Below, piece by piece: positions 13,807-24,079 of a stretch of 64,000 bases of DNA. The DNA lies in assembly GCF_000003195.3 (NCBI RefSeq), contig NC_012877.2:25953591-26017590 (forward strand), written 5' to 3'. Position 1 is the stretch's first letter. Each line of letters starts with the position of its first letter. Under the pieces are notes generated by a model. It saw only the letters and a program-made list of their open reading frames with translations, was not told the origin of the DNA and did no database searches. Made by a program: the position numbers and the translations under genes. This DNA is from Sorghum bicolor (Eukaryota > Streptophyta > Magnoliopsida > Poales > Poaceae).

Positions 13807-13849
13807 AAAAAAAGGGACCGCTCCGGTTTGCGCACATCATAGGGCGATC

Positions 13850-13860
13850 TGGTACAGAGC
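13850..13860 (+). other. Primer-binding site of element A (degraded copy)
   Basis: Reads 'tggtacagagc', whereas element B has a full 'tggtatcagagc' at 62769-62780, the motif complementary to the 3' end of initiator tRNA-Met. The missing base and the changed flank adjoin the corrupted gap edge, so an assembly error is likelier than mutation. Confidence 0.75.
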
Positions 13861-14190
13861 ATCGTTGCTAAGATGACTGCTGAACCTTTTGAAAAACTTC
13901 AAAAATTCGTTTGGAACTAATACTATGAACCTGCCTATTTTGAGTCCAAGTGCTTAGTCCTAACTTACCCCTGTCTATAGGCTTTCTTAGAATTTTTGAA
14001 GTGGTATGGAGGAGCAACATAAAGTATTGCCCTATGTTGTAACAGTTTAAAGTAATAACGTTACGAATTGTTAGTAGGAATCGTAAGTTCGTGCATGCAT
14101 CATGATGTATTAACTGATTAAGTTCCTTCCTCCTTGTTGGGTTGGGCGAATAGAATCAATCCTATTCTTGCTAACCTTTAAGGTCTCTCT

Positions 14191-14217
14191 TACTAATCTA
14201 AACTTACCCTCTACAGG
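14191..14217 (+). promoter_or_regulatory. Possible 3' splice acceptor just before the extra ORF
   Basis: A branch-point-like 'tactaat' at 14191-14197 and a pyrimidine-rich 'cttaccctctacag' ending at 14216 sit directly before 'g' and the ATG at 14218. The gag ATG at 15128 also directly follows a 'cag'. A matching donor-like 'cggtaagc' lies at 12630-12637 in the LTR. Splicing is inferred from motifs only. Confidence 0.35.
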
Positions 14218-14922
14218 ATGGCTCGTCAGAAGCAGACCCCGCGTAAGCGGACTGGTCCAAAGGGAGTTCCCCGACATCAGCTAGCTCCACGCAGTGATCA
14301 AGCCAGTAGTAGCCGTTCACCGCCTCAACAGGAGGTGGACAGGTTGTCCGCCGAGTTGACTGAGGTGATGAGAGAGAGAATGTACAATGTTATGGAGATT
14401 GACAAACTTAAAGCTCAACTGGCCAAAGAAAAACGAGCTACAGAAAATTGTGAAGCTATGTTGTCCCGGATGGTGGAGGAGCGGAATGCAGCCATTGCCC
14501 GAGAGGAAGAAGCTAGGAGCACCCATAGGCATGAGTTAACTAGGATGAACGCAAAGTTGGGCAAGGCAAAGTATCTTAAGGATTTGTATGTGAAGATGGC
14601 GGCCACGGTCACCGCACAACGGGATGTCGCGTGGCAACGAGAGGACCAGCTCCAGCTGGAGAAACTGGAGCTGGCACATCACTTAGATACAGTCAATGAT
14701 CTGGCTATGCAATATCGTGATATTGCGTTTGATCTGTATCATCAACTCCACCCACCTCCCGGCGAAGGAGAAATGGATACGGATGGCGAGCTGGCAGACG
14801 ATGGAGAACCCGACCCAGGCCTCAGTGATGAAGAGGAGTCCGACCCCGATGACCACAACCCAGGGGGTGATCAAGATGATGGCAATGACGACCCGGGCTA
14901 CAGCTCTGGCCACACCGATTAG
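14218..14922 (+). CDS. Extra ORF before gag: histone H3 tail-like N-terminus, coiled coil, acidic C-terminus
   Basis: A 234-residue protein of unknown function between the 5' LTR and gag. Residues 1-23 (MARQKQTPRKRTGPKGVPR, then HQLA) closely match the histone H3 tail: after the initiator Met, A1 R2 K4 Q5 T6 R8 K9 T11 G12 and K14 are identical, and P-R-x-Q-L-A matches H3 residues 16-21 with a one-residue shift. Residues 24-37 are Ser/Pro/Gln-rich. Residues about 38-165 are charged and heptad-like, predicted coiled coil. Residues about 180-230 are rich in Asp and Glu. There is no zinc knuckle, protease or RT motif. The start is firm: the H3-like match begins at this Met. It is in a different frame from gag, 205 bp upstream. 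The copy in element B differs only at two synonymous sites. The H3 match is seen in the sequence; histone mimicry is inference. Either capture of an H3 5' exon or convergence could explain it. Confidence 0.85.
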   Translation: MARQKQTPRKRTGPKGVPRHQLAPRSDQASSSRSPPQQEVDRLSAELTEVMRERMYNVMEIDKLKAQLAKEKRATENCEAMLSRMVEERNAAIAREEEARSTHRHELTRMNAKLGKAKYLKDLYVKMAATVTAQRDVAWQREDQLQLEKLELAHHLDTVNDLAMQYRDIAFDLYHQLHPPPGEGEMDTDGELADDGEPDPGLSDEEESDPDDHNPGGDQDDGNDDPGYSSGHTD

Positions 14923-15127
14923 TTCGGTGAAACCGAGGGCAACGTCGTTGTAGGGGTCTCAGCTTGCCGTAGTGGGGTTCGGGTTTGTAATATAAGTTCT
15001 CTTTTGGTTTGAAAAGTTGTACTTGTTTACTCTTGATGTGTCGAACTAATGTTTAATAAGTGAATGTAAGATATGTTCTGTGTTATGAATTTTACGTGGT
15101 AACAGGTATCTACAATCCTTGTAACAG
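14923..15127 (+). other. Spacer between extra ORF and gag
   Basis: 205 bp with stops in all useful frames. It ends 'ccttgtaacag' directly before the gag ATG, which looks like a splice acceptor. There is no coding signal. Confidence 0.5.
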
Positions 15128-16824
15128 ATGCCGATGCGTACTCGCGGATCTGATGGAGCTGGAACATCTCAGGGAGGGAATGATATCCCCAACCCTCCAC
15201 CTGCTCCACCTTCTTTGGCTGACGCCATTGCTGTTTTGTTAAGTGCCACTACTGACAATGCTCGCTTGCTGCGCGAGCTAGCACAGCGTCAAACACACCC
15301 TGCTCCAAACATCAGAGCACCGCGCAACGGGGACGGAGAGGCTCGGTATGTGGACTTTACCGTGACCAGGCCCCCGGTGTTCACTAAGGCCGATGAGCCT
15401 TTAGAAGCGGATGACTGGCTCCGAACTATGGAGCATAAGTTCAGTTTAATTCAGTGTTCAGAAACTCAGAAACCCTTATTTGCAGCTCAGCAACTTCGGG
15501 GAGCTGCAGGTGCTTGGTGGGAGAACTTCTTAGCTATTCAAGCTCCCGGACACCAAGTTACCTGGACCGAGTTTAGGGACGCGTTTCGCGCCCATTACAT
15601 TCCTGAAGGGCTCATGGCCATGAAGGCCGAAGAGTTTCTCGCCTTGCAGCAAGGCGATAAGAGTGTTATGGAATATGTGGCAAAGTTTAATCATCTCTCT
15701 CAATATGCCACGGATCATGTGAACACTGACAGAAAGAGGAAAGCCTGTTTCATGCGTGGTCTAAATACTAAACTTCAGACCATGATGACCACTTGCCAAA
15801 ATGCTACTTTCTATGAGGCGGTAAATATTGCTATCGCCTCAGAGGAAAAGAATAGAAAGCATAAATAAGCCAAGAAGAAGGCAGCTTCCTCTTCTTTCTC
15901 TGGTCGCGGTCAAAAGCGCCAGAGGATCATTTATCATCCACAGGGCCACGGACGTTTCCAAGCACCGTCACCTTATCGTGGTCCTTTCTCCCCTCCACAG
16001 TACAGACCCGGGCAGCAGGTATATTCTCGACCTACTGCCATCGCTTTTGCACCACGCCAGCCGAACGCCCCGGGTGTTCGCCCTACTGCTCCGCCCAGCC
16101 ACAATTACCCTTGCTTCAATTGTGGTAAGCCTGGGCATTTCTCTAAAGAGTGCCCTTTTCCCCGCCAAACCAACCCTACCTTTCCAAGGCCACCTATGGG
16201 CCAACCCCAGCCGAGTCAGTTCAGAACTGGGGCTCAGAAAGGGCAACAGACACAGAAAGGTAGACCAGCAAAGAAAACAGGGCAAGTCTTCCATACTGAA
16301 GTGGAGACGATTCCAGAGGGTGAACCAGTGATGATGGGTACGTTTCCTGTTGCGAAGCATCCTGCTTTAATGCTCTTTGATTCTGGTGCATCCCATACAT
16401 TCATCAATCGCACCTTTGTGTTAAAGCATGGCATACCTATTGGGGAAACACAAGATCATTTTTATATACAGTCGCCAGGAGGACGGCTGATGTCTAAAGA
16501 AATGGTTCACCAAGTACCCATCGAATTTGGTGGGCACAATTTTCCTACTAGCATGATTGTTCTTAAGGACCAAGAAATTGATGTTATCTTAGGCATGAAC
16601 TGGATGGCGCAACGAGGGGTTGTGCTAGACACTTTGCACCGAACCATTAAAATCCCATTGCCCAATGAGAGTTCTTATTTGCTAATCCAATTAGTTACTC
16701 CCAAACGGACAATTGGGCAAGTTCATGCCGCTAATGTGTCTGAAGTTAAAGATATCCCGGTAGTTCGAGATTTCCCGGATGTATTTCCTGAAGACTTACC
16801 AGGTCTGCCTCCGGATCGGGATGT
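15128..16824 (+). pseudogene. Gag, nucleocapsid and protease part of gag-pol (element A), one in-frame stop
   Basis: This part of gag-pol forms the particle and processes the polyprotein. The capsid part (residues about 60-245) has the plant Gypsy Gag signature: 'DDWLRTMEHKF', 'AAGAWWENF' and 'YVAKFNHLSQYA'. A TAA at 15866-15868 stops it after 246 residues. The same frame continues past the stop through a basic linker, a CCHC zinc knuckle CFNCGKPGHFSKEC (about 16111-16152), and an aspartic protease with active site 'FDSGASHTF' (about 16376) and flap-end 'VILGMNWM' (about 16587). The linker to RT starts ('FPDVFPEDLPGLPP') and runs into the gap at 16825. Because the frame is otherwise open on both sides, this is a point nonsense change or a sequence error rather than old decay. 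Intact relatives in this clade use one uninterrupted gag-pol frame. Confidence 0.9.
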
Positions 16825-16924
16825 NNNNNNNNNNNNNNNNNNNNNNNNNNNNNNNNNNNNNNNNNNNNNNNNNNNNNNNNNNNNNNNNNNNNNNNNNNNN
16901 NNNNNNNNNNNNNNNNNNNNNNNN
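16825..16924. other. Assembly gap between protease and reverse transcriptase
   Basis: 100 N, length unknown, within pol. Reading frames on either side cannot be compared across it. Confidence 0.95.
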
Positions 16925-17506
16925 AAAAGAAAGATCAAACATTAAGGCTGTGTGTCGATTACCGTCCTCTAAATGAGGTGACGATTAAGAACAAGTACCC
17001 ATTGCCCCGTATTGACTTACTGTTTGACCAGCTAGCTGGGGCCAAAGTATTCTCAAAAATTGATTTGAGATCAGGGTACCACCAAATTAAAATTAGGCCG
17101 GAAGATGTGCCCAAGACAGCTTTTACAACCCGTTACGGACTATATGAATACTTGGTGATGTCCTTTGGGTTGACCAATGCACCGGCCCATTTCATGTACC
17201 TGATGAACTCTGTCTTCATGCCAGAACTAGACAAATTGGTCGTCGTCTTTATTGATGACATCTTGATCTACTCCAATACTAAGAAAGAACATGTTGAACA
17301 TTTGAGAATCGTGCTGACCCGTCTCAGGGAGCATCAGCTATATGCCAAGTTCAGCAAATGTGAGTTCTGGCTGGACAAAGTCCATTTCCTGGGTCACGTG
17401 TTGTCAGCTGAGGGAGTCGCTGTAGACCCAGGCAAAGTAGAAGATGTGTTGAATTGGAAACCCCCGACTACGGTACATGAGGTCCGTAGTTTTCTAGGTA
17501 TGGCGG
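16925..17506 (+). CDS. Reverse transcriptase of element A (partial, both ends in gaps)
   Basis: RT copies element RNA into DNA in the cytoplasmic particle. The frame is open from 16927. Visible blocks in order: '[13 protein letters not shown]', '[10 protein letters not shown]', '[15 protein letters not shown]', '[20 protein letters not shown]', then the catalytic '[10 protein letters not shown]' (FIDD form of the YxDD box, around 17250), 'KCEFW' and 'FLGHVLS'. These cover most of the fingers, palm and start of the thumb of a Ty3/Gypsy RT. The catalytic aspartates are present. The C-terminal end of RT and all RNase H fall in the 874-N gap. No true start codon is expected, as this is the interior of a polyprotein. 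Confidence 0.95.
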
Positions 17507-18380
17507 NNNNNNNNNNNNNNNNNNNNNNNNNNNNNNNNNNNNNNNNNNNNNNNNNNNNNNNNNNNNNNNNNNNNNNNNNNNNNNNNNNNNNNNNNNNNNN
17601 NNNNNNNNNNNNNNNNNNNNNNNNNNNNNNNNNNNNNNNNNNNNNNNNNNNNNNNNNNNNNNNNNNNNNNNNNNNNNNNNNNNNNNNNNNNNNNNNNNNN
17701 NNNNNNNNNNNNNNNNNNNNNNNNNNNNNNNNNNNNNNNNNNNNNNNNNNNNNNNNNNNNNNNNNNNNNNNNNNNNNNNNNNNNNNNNNNNNNNNNNNNN
17801 NNNNNNNNNNNNNNNNNNNNNNNNNNNNNNNNNNNNNNNNNNNNNNNNNNNNNNNNNNNNNNNNNNNNNNNNNNNNNNNNNNNNNNNNNNNNNNNNNNNN
17901 NNNNNNNNNNNNNNNNNNNNNNNNNNNNNNNNNNNNNNNNNNNNNNNNNNNNNNNNNNNNNNNNNNNNNNNNNNNNNNNNNNNNNNNNNNNNNNNNNNNN
18001 NNNNNNNNNNNNNNNNNNNNNNNNNNNNNNNNNNNNNNNNNNNNNNNNNNNNNNNNNNNNNNNNNNNNNNNNNNNNNNNNNNNNNNNNNNNNNNNNNNNN
18101 NNNNNNNNNNNNNNNNNNNNNNNNNNNNNNNNNNNNNNNNNNNNNNNNNNNNNNNNNNNNNNNNNNNNNNNNNNNNNNNNNNNNNNNNNNNNNNNNNNNN
18201 NNNNNNNNNNNNNNNNNNNNNNNNNNNNNNNNNNNNNNNNNNNNNNNNNNNNNNNNNNNNNNNNNNNNNNNNNNNNNNNNNNNNNNNNNNNNNNNNNNNN
18301 NNNNNNNNNNNNNNNNNNNNNNNNNNNNNNNNNNNNNNNNNNNNNNNNNNNNNNNNNNNNNNNNNNNNNNNNNNNNNNNN
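17507..18380. other. Assembly gap of 874 N (end of RT, RNase H, start of integrase)
   Basis: Unlike the other gaps it is not 100 N, so its length was probably estimated. From clade architecture it should hold the connection domain, RNase H and the first residues of integrase. Confidence 0.9.
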
Positions 18381-19763
18381 GATTTCTATAGAGCACTCAC
18401 AGACTTTGAGGTGGATAATGCGGGAGTAATCTGGTTCAAGAACCGGTTAGTGGTTCCAAAGGTACCTGAGTTACGTCAGCAAATCCTAGATGAAGCTCAT
18501 ACCACGAGGTATTCTATTCATCCGGGAAGCAATAAGATGTATCAGGACCTGAAGCAAAGGTTTTGGTGGACAAAAATGAAGATAGAAATAGCTCGCTATG
18601 TGGCCCAATGTGACACCTGTCGAAAGGTCAAAGCCATTCATCTCAAATCCGCTGGGGAGTTGCAACCTTTGCCTATCCCCGCATGGAAATGGGATGACAT
18701 AAGTATGGATTTCATAGTAGGATTGCCCAAGACGGCCAAGGGCTTTGATTCCATTTGGGTCATAGTAGATCGTCTCACCAAAACAGCACATTTTCTACCG
18801 GTCAAGCTATTGTATCCTGCCTCCACCTATGCTAAGATTTATTTCGATCGTATCCTAAGTCTGCATGGAGTGCCAAAGACAATAGTGTCAGATAGAGGCA
18901 CACAATTTGTCTCCCAATTCTGGAAATGTTTACATGAGTCCTTGGGCACTAAGCTTTTACACAGCACAGCCTACCACCCTCAAACCGGTGGGCAAACTGA
19001 AAGGGTAAATCAAACCCTAGAAGATCTATTAAGATCTTGTGCCCTGAATTTTCCAGATAAGTGGGATGACTGCTTGCCTCTAGCAAAATTCTCCTATAAT
19101 AATAGCTATCAAGAGAGTATCAAAATGGCTCCCTTTGAGGCACTGTATGGTCGCCGATGTCGAACTCCGTTACACTGGTCAGAACCTGGAGAAAGATGGT
19201 TCTTCGGAGTTGACTTAGTGAAAGAGACTGAGAACAAAGTGAAACAAATCCAAAATAACTTGAGAGTTGCTCAGTCCCGACAGAAAAGTTACGCTGATAA
19301 AAGACGTCGACCATTAAAGTTCACCCCAGGTGATCATGTGTATTTAAAAGTATCCCCAATGAAAGGAGTAAATCGTTTTGGTGTTAAAGGCAAGTTAGCG
19401 CCTCGTTACATTGGTCCATTTCCAATTATTGACCGATGTGGGCAGGTCGCTTACCGCCTTAAACTGCCCGAACGATTATCCGGGGTACATAATGTGTTCC
19501 ATGTGTCTCAACTGAAAAAGTGTCTTCGGGTACCAGATCGAATTCAAGATATTGAAGATGTAAAGCTTGAACCAGATCTAACTTATTCGGAATATCCTAT
19601 CCGAGTACTGGATCAAAAAGCTAGAGTTACTCGAAGGACAACCACCAAATGGTATAAGGTACAATGGAGCCAGCACTCTGAGGAAGAAGCCACCTGGGAA
19701 TCTGAAGATTACTTGCTAGAGAATTTTCCTGAATTCTATGCTTCTCTTCAGGACCATATATGA
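18381..19763 (+). CDS. Integrase with C-terminal chromodomain, element A (5' end in gap)
   Basis: Integrase joins the cDNA to host DNA. The frame is open from 18381 to the TGA ending at 19763, about 460 residues. In order: an HHCC zinc-binding region ('EAHTTRYSIHPG' to 'YVAQCDTCRK'); the catalytic core with the DDE residues in 'ISMDFIVGLP', 'VSDRGTQF' and 'QTERVNQTLE'; the GPY/F module ('YIGPFPII'); the 'VHNVFHVSQLKK' block typical of chromoviruses; and a chromodomain at about the last 55 residues ('YPIRVLDQKARV', 'WYKVQW', 'EEATWE'). In this clade the chromodomain is thought to guide insertion towards marked heterochromatin, which fits the location in satellite. The segment shows no stop or frameshift. 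Confidence 0.95.
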   Translation, partial: DFYRALTDFEVDNAGVIWFKNRLVVPKVPELRQQILDEAHTTRYSIHPGSNKMYQDLKQRFWWTKMKIEIARYVAQCDTCRKVKAIHLKSAGELQPLPIPAWKWDDISMDFIVGLPKTAKGFDSIWVIVDRLTKTAHFLPVKLLYPASTYAKIYFDRILSLHGVPKTIVSDRGTQFVSQFWKCLHESLGTKLLHSTAYHPQTGGQTERVNQTLEDLLRSCALNFPDKWDDCLPLAKFSYNNSYQESIKMAPFEALYGRRCRTPLHWSEPGERWFFGVDLVKETENKVKQIQNNLRVAQSRQKSYADKRRRPLKFTPGDHVYLKVSPMKGVNRFGVKGKLAPRYIGPFPIIDRCGQVAYRLKLPERLSGVHNVFHVSQLKKCLRVPDRIQDIEDVKLEPDLTYSEYPIRVLDQKARVTRRTTTKWYKVQWSQHSEEEATWESEDYLLENFPEFYASLQDHI

Positions 19764-19967
19764 TAACCAGAGGATGTACTCTAGTAAAGAAACAGAGTCG
19801 CCAAAGCCATGTACTGAATGTACATATATGCATATAATGAAGTATTTTCCCCAACTCCTTGCCTTATGGAAAAGTTGAAGATGAAAGAGTTTTGACAAAT
19901 TTCCTTTTCCATTACTTACCCTAAGGTTTTAAATCTCGGGGACGAGATTTCTTTAAGGGGGAAGGGC
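19764..19967 (+). other. 3' untranslated region and polypurine tract of element A
   Basis: About 200 bp after the gag-pol stop. The polypurine tract 'aagggggaaggg' at 19955-19966 abuts the 3' LTR and is preceded by 'tctcggggacgagattt', a form common in this clade. It primes plus-strand DNA synthesis. Confidence 0.85.
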
Positions 19968-22900
19968 TGTAACATCCCTGATGTTACGGTTACTAAAAAC
20001 GGATCATGTCATCATAAGCATTGTAAAGCATAATTGTTAAAGCACATTAGTATGCATCAACTTAAAATAAGTTTACTTTGATTGCTTGAGCTTAGGGAAG
20101 TAGAGTGTGCTTTTGTGGTGTGTTGTTGCTTAGGTGGTTGCTAAAACCCTAGGGTGGAAGTTTTCCGAAGAACTAGGGGGGGGAAAACCCTGATTTCTGG
20201 ATCCTAGATTTGTCCCCTTTTTCATAAGTCAAAAACTAAGAAAAATTTGAGGTTGAGTTCAAAAGCAAAGTTGTAGCTCTTGGCAAGATGTACAACTTTG
20301 GTGTTTTGAGTTTTTGAAGTTTCAATACAAAATTCAAAGTAATTTTGAAAATACAGATTTCCAGAAAGTGTCCCCTTTTCCAACTTAAATCCCCAATTCA
20401 AAATCCATTTGGAATTTTGAAAAGTGGTCAACATGAAAGTTGTAGAGCACAAAAAGTTGAGCAACTTTCATGTTGGGAGTTTTTCAAGCTGTTATACAAA
20501 ATCAAAAGTAATTTTGGAAGTTCTGTTTTGCCCCAATTCAAAAATTTGGAATTTCTTTGATTTGAGTTTGATTTTCAAACTGTTTTGGCCAAATTCACCC
20601 TGTTACACTCAAAATCAGCTCTGGTCACCTAAATATGATTTGTAGCTTATAAAATTTGGCACAACTTTTGTTTTGGTGGAAATTTGACTTTAGTTCAAAT
20701 TTTGGTCGGATTTCACAAAGAGACAAACTGAGTGGATGAGGTTGGCTACAGTGATCGGCAGGGGGGGGTGCTCTGCCGCCGGGGCAGAGCCGCCTCCGCG
20801 CGCGCCGCCACGCAGCTGGCCACGCAGCTGCTTGCTGCTGAGCTTCGCGCGGACGACCTCATCCACATCACCTGTTCCGCCGCGTGGATAAAGCCTCGGT
20901 CGGCCGGGACATTCTTTTCTTTTCCTTGAACCTCATCGCCGACGAGCTCCCTGCGCCTCTCCAATTCGCCTCACTCGTTGCCGTTCCAAGCCACCTGAGC
21001 ACCCCAGCGACTCCGCCTTGAACCCCGCCACCGATTGCGCCCCCAAACACACGCTCTATCCTACCGTAGTTCCAACCCGAGCTGTTTCCCTTCTCAACTC
21101 CGGCCGAGCGCCGCCGCGAGCACGTCACCGTGGCCAGCGTCAACCAGAGCCCCTCCGCCGCCGCTTCTTGCTCGGTTGAAGTCGTGGTGAGCCCCTGATG
21201 CTTTTGCGCTGCTCAAGTCGCGCTCTACTCGCTCGTAGTGGCCGGCGTCGGCTCGGCCGAGACGGCCGTCCGCCGTGTCCGTGGTCGCGGGGGCTAGGGA
21301 AGGAGAAAGGGGGTGCAAAGGGTGTCCAGAGATGCGCCTTGGGGTGGAGAACACGACCAAAGAATCGCAAGAGGCAGAGGGGGCGCAGATGGCTCGGTCG
21401 CGCCGTCGATTCGGCCGGCCGGAGCTTGAGGACGAAGCTGACAGCGGGGGCCCGCTGTCAGCGACGCCCTGAGAGGAGGCGAGGGCGCGGGCGCGGGAAG
21501 CGCTCGGGCCAGAGTGGACCGTGTCCACGCGGGCCGTCTGCGCGGCGCGTGAGCAGGCCGAGCGCGCGTGGGCCGGCTTGCGGGCCAAGTTCCAGGCCAC
21601 CCGCTGCGCGAAAACCTTTTTCTTTTTCCTTTTTATGCAAATTTTGCTGGATGTTTGAAATTATGTGATAAATTGTGTGCTAATCCAAAAATAGTGAAAC
21701 TTTTTGTATAGGTTCCAGACAATATAATGAGCATAGGAAAAATGTTAGAGTCTATTTCCTTGATAGTTTGCCTGTCCATAAAAATTGGCTTTTTAATTAA
21801 TAAATAAAACTTCTAGGAATTTTAATAATTTATTTGTATGTCCAAAAATCACCAAAAATTGTGGGGAGCCTCTGAATATTATTCCCTGGCTCCACACAAA
21901 ATTTGGTGGCATTTGGATAATGTTTGATTAAAATATTAATAAACCCTTATTTAATACTTAAGTAATAATTCCAAAATAATTAAATAGTGATTAGTTAAAT
22001 CCTCATAGTTAAGGTTGAGTGATTTTGGATTGTGTGATGACCTGAGGTCATTAACCCTAATGACCTTTGGCATTTAATTATTGTTTAGCCTTAATGCTTA
22101 ATTACTGTCATTAGTAATTAATTAAGAATTAATTAAAGTAAATAGGGTTAATAATTAATTAATTTAAGATAAGTATGAATTAAATAAAGTCTTAGTTTAC
22201 TGATGCAACCTCTTGGGTAAAGACACTAAGTTGTTAAACAACTTTATTTATTAATTATTCTGTATTGCATCAAGAAGGCGAGTTGTACTTGATTTAGCCC
22301 TTCTTGCATAATTGTCATACGCATATCATGAGCATTCATCATTTTGCGTATAGTGCACGTGACCGAAGGAGCGCCCGTTGAACCGAACCCCGAGGTCGGT
22401 GCTCCGTTCGAGGAAGTCGGATCCGAGACTTGGGAAGTCTCCGAGGGTCCCTCTCTGCCCTGCAACCAAGGCAAGCCCCGGATGCATTAACCCCTCCTTG
22501 GATGTTTTAAATCTTTTATCACTTATGAATTGAAAATGCTGCATTAGGTAGTTGAGAATTGGGTTAACCTACTTGCTGCATTTACTACCTTGATATCTGT
22601 TATCCTGTCCTTGACACCTGTTTTATTTTAAAACTGCGTAGCGATGCTTAGCCCTGCTACTAGATAGGTTTTCAAACAAGAAAGTTTGAAGGGTTGTTGT
22701 GGGATACACTTATGATCAATGATGTTTCAATTTGAGACCGGTCGGTGGACTTGCTCTAAGAATGGAGTCTTAAAGTAGTGTCTCCAACTGTGTTGATTAA
22801 GGACCGTTCCGTTGATGGCCTGCTGGGTTGAGAATTTATAGTACTAGCCACTTACCTACGGTAAGCCCAGTCTTGTAATCCCTCGACGCGAACAGCTACT

Positions 22901-24079
22901 CGCGCACTGGGAGTGGAAAGATGGCGAGAGTAGTGTGTACCCACCTTACGGATCTGAGATGACCGGAAAACATCTAGATCGGCTGTAGGATGGTGGAGTA
23001 CTGTGCTCTCGGGTGCCGCGAACCTGGTCAAATTTGGGGAGAGCTTGATTTGGGTCGACATATGCAAGATTTGGTTCTACATATGTCGGGTGGTTAGGAA
23101 CTCCAGCTGGATTGCTAAGCGATTCGAATCGTCGTTGCTCCCCGATTGGGAGACTCAATTCCTTCGACCCTCATCGTAGCTAAATATGCAACTAAGTGAT
23201 AAAATGAGAAAAGGGAAAATGTCTCATGAGGTTCGGATCCCAATTCCCGGACTCATAGCGACATGAAGCTATGGCCATCGATAACTAATACTTTATGATA
23301 GGACTAGGAACTCATGGATTCGTCTGTGAGGAATAACTAGTAAAACTGTCCTCGAACTCCTCGGCCTCTGCGAGGGAGGAATTCGGGGTAAAACTTGAAA
23401 ATAAGGATGCACTACTAGTAAGCTTTTACGCAAAACACTTTGACTCCTTGCTCAGCCACCCCTTGTCTACCCTAAGCCTGCATCCCTAAATTCTCCTCTT
23501 TTCCCGTCGGATAAGTCTTGTTGAGTACTCCCGTACTCAGGGTTTCGATACCCCTGTTGCAGGTGAAGCACAGGAGCCGACCTGTTTCGGACCCTGTTGT
23601 GTGACCGTCGTTGAGGTTGACGACGAAGAAGAGTGAGCACGACCCATGGGCAGGGTCTGTAATTTTGTTCTGTCTATGCTAAAGTTTCAGTTGCTCCGCT
23701 GGACCAGGCTTGTAATAACACTCTATTATCTGGAAGAACTCCTTTTATAAATTAAGTTATGTAATACTTCCGCTGTTTACTCTGAAATATTATTTTGGTC
23801 TTGTGTCGTTGAGTTACTGCTTTATCTTCGCAACGAATGATCCTGGTGTTAAGGTGGCCACTTGCTATCCTGTAAGGGCGAGAAGAAACAGTTCTCGTTG
23901 TTTGACCATTACCAGTGGTCCGGACGAGCCAGCTTGGTACGCCACAGGTAGCAGTGGAATGAGCGCCCAGCAATGCTCATCGGACTTCTAAAGTGGGAGG
24001 ACTCCCGGCATCACCGTCAGAGGTCCTTAGGACAATGGCAGGTGTCGGTGGGCCCAAACACTCAGGAGGTTCTGCCACA
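19968..24079 (+). repeat. 3' LTR of element A (complete, 4112 bp)
   Basis: Runs from TGTAACATCCC to TTCTGCCACA. Its length equals that of the element B LTR. The difference from the readable 5' LTR is only a handful of sites. It holds the same GC-rich block and the hairpin at 23522-23539. ORFs on both strands are shared by all copies and are not taken as genes. Confidence 0.95.

Larger units (their letters stand above)
9740..13847 (+). repeat. 5' LTR of element A
   Basis: It begins TGTAACATCCC at 9740. Its end is masked by the gap at 13707-13806 and corrupted sequence after it; the end is placed just before the degraded primer-binding site, giving about 4.1 kb, in line with the intact copies of 4112 bp. 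Internal layout: an AT-rich first part with repeated 'caactttg' and 'ttgtagc' motifs (9740-10500), a GC-rich part (10500-11390), a second AT-rich part (11390-12050), then mixed composition to the end. Both-strand ORFs in the GC-rich part recur in every LTR copy and have no recognisable domain. Confidence 0.92.
9740..24079 (+). mobile_element. Element A: Tekay-like Ty3/Gypsy chromovirus, complete but gapped
   Basis: A 14.3-kb LTR retrotransposon inserted in satellite. The 5-bp target duplication AAACC lies at 9735-9739 and 24080-24084; removing the element restores an unbroken satellite unit. Order is 5' LTR, primer-binding site, extra ORF, gag, protease, RT, a gap where the rest of RT and RNase H should be, integrase, chromodomain, polypurine tract, 3' LTR. 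The order RT then integrase places it in Ty3/Gypsy; the C-terminal chromodomain, the tRNA-Met-type primer site and the long LTRs place it near the Tekay/Del clade. The readable parts of the two LTRs differ by about six substitutions and one indel over roughly 4 kb (by eye), so the insertion is very recent. One in-frame stop in gag and two gaps make autonomy doubtful. Confidence 0.93.

Noticed and set aside
17494..18396. Long ORFs spanning the N run
   Set aside because: Translation of N has no meaning; only the flanking RT and integrase parts are real.
9740..24079. CRM-type centromeric retrotransposon
   Set aside because: LTRs are far too long and start differently, and the chromodomain precedes the 3' LTR with a separate UTR; fits Tekay better.
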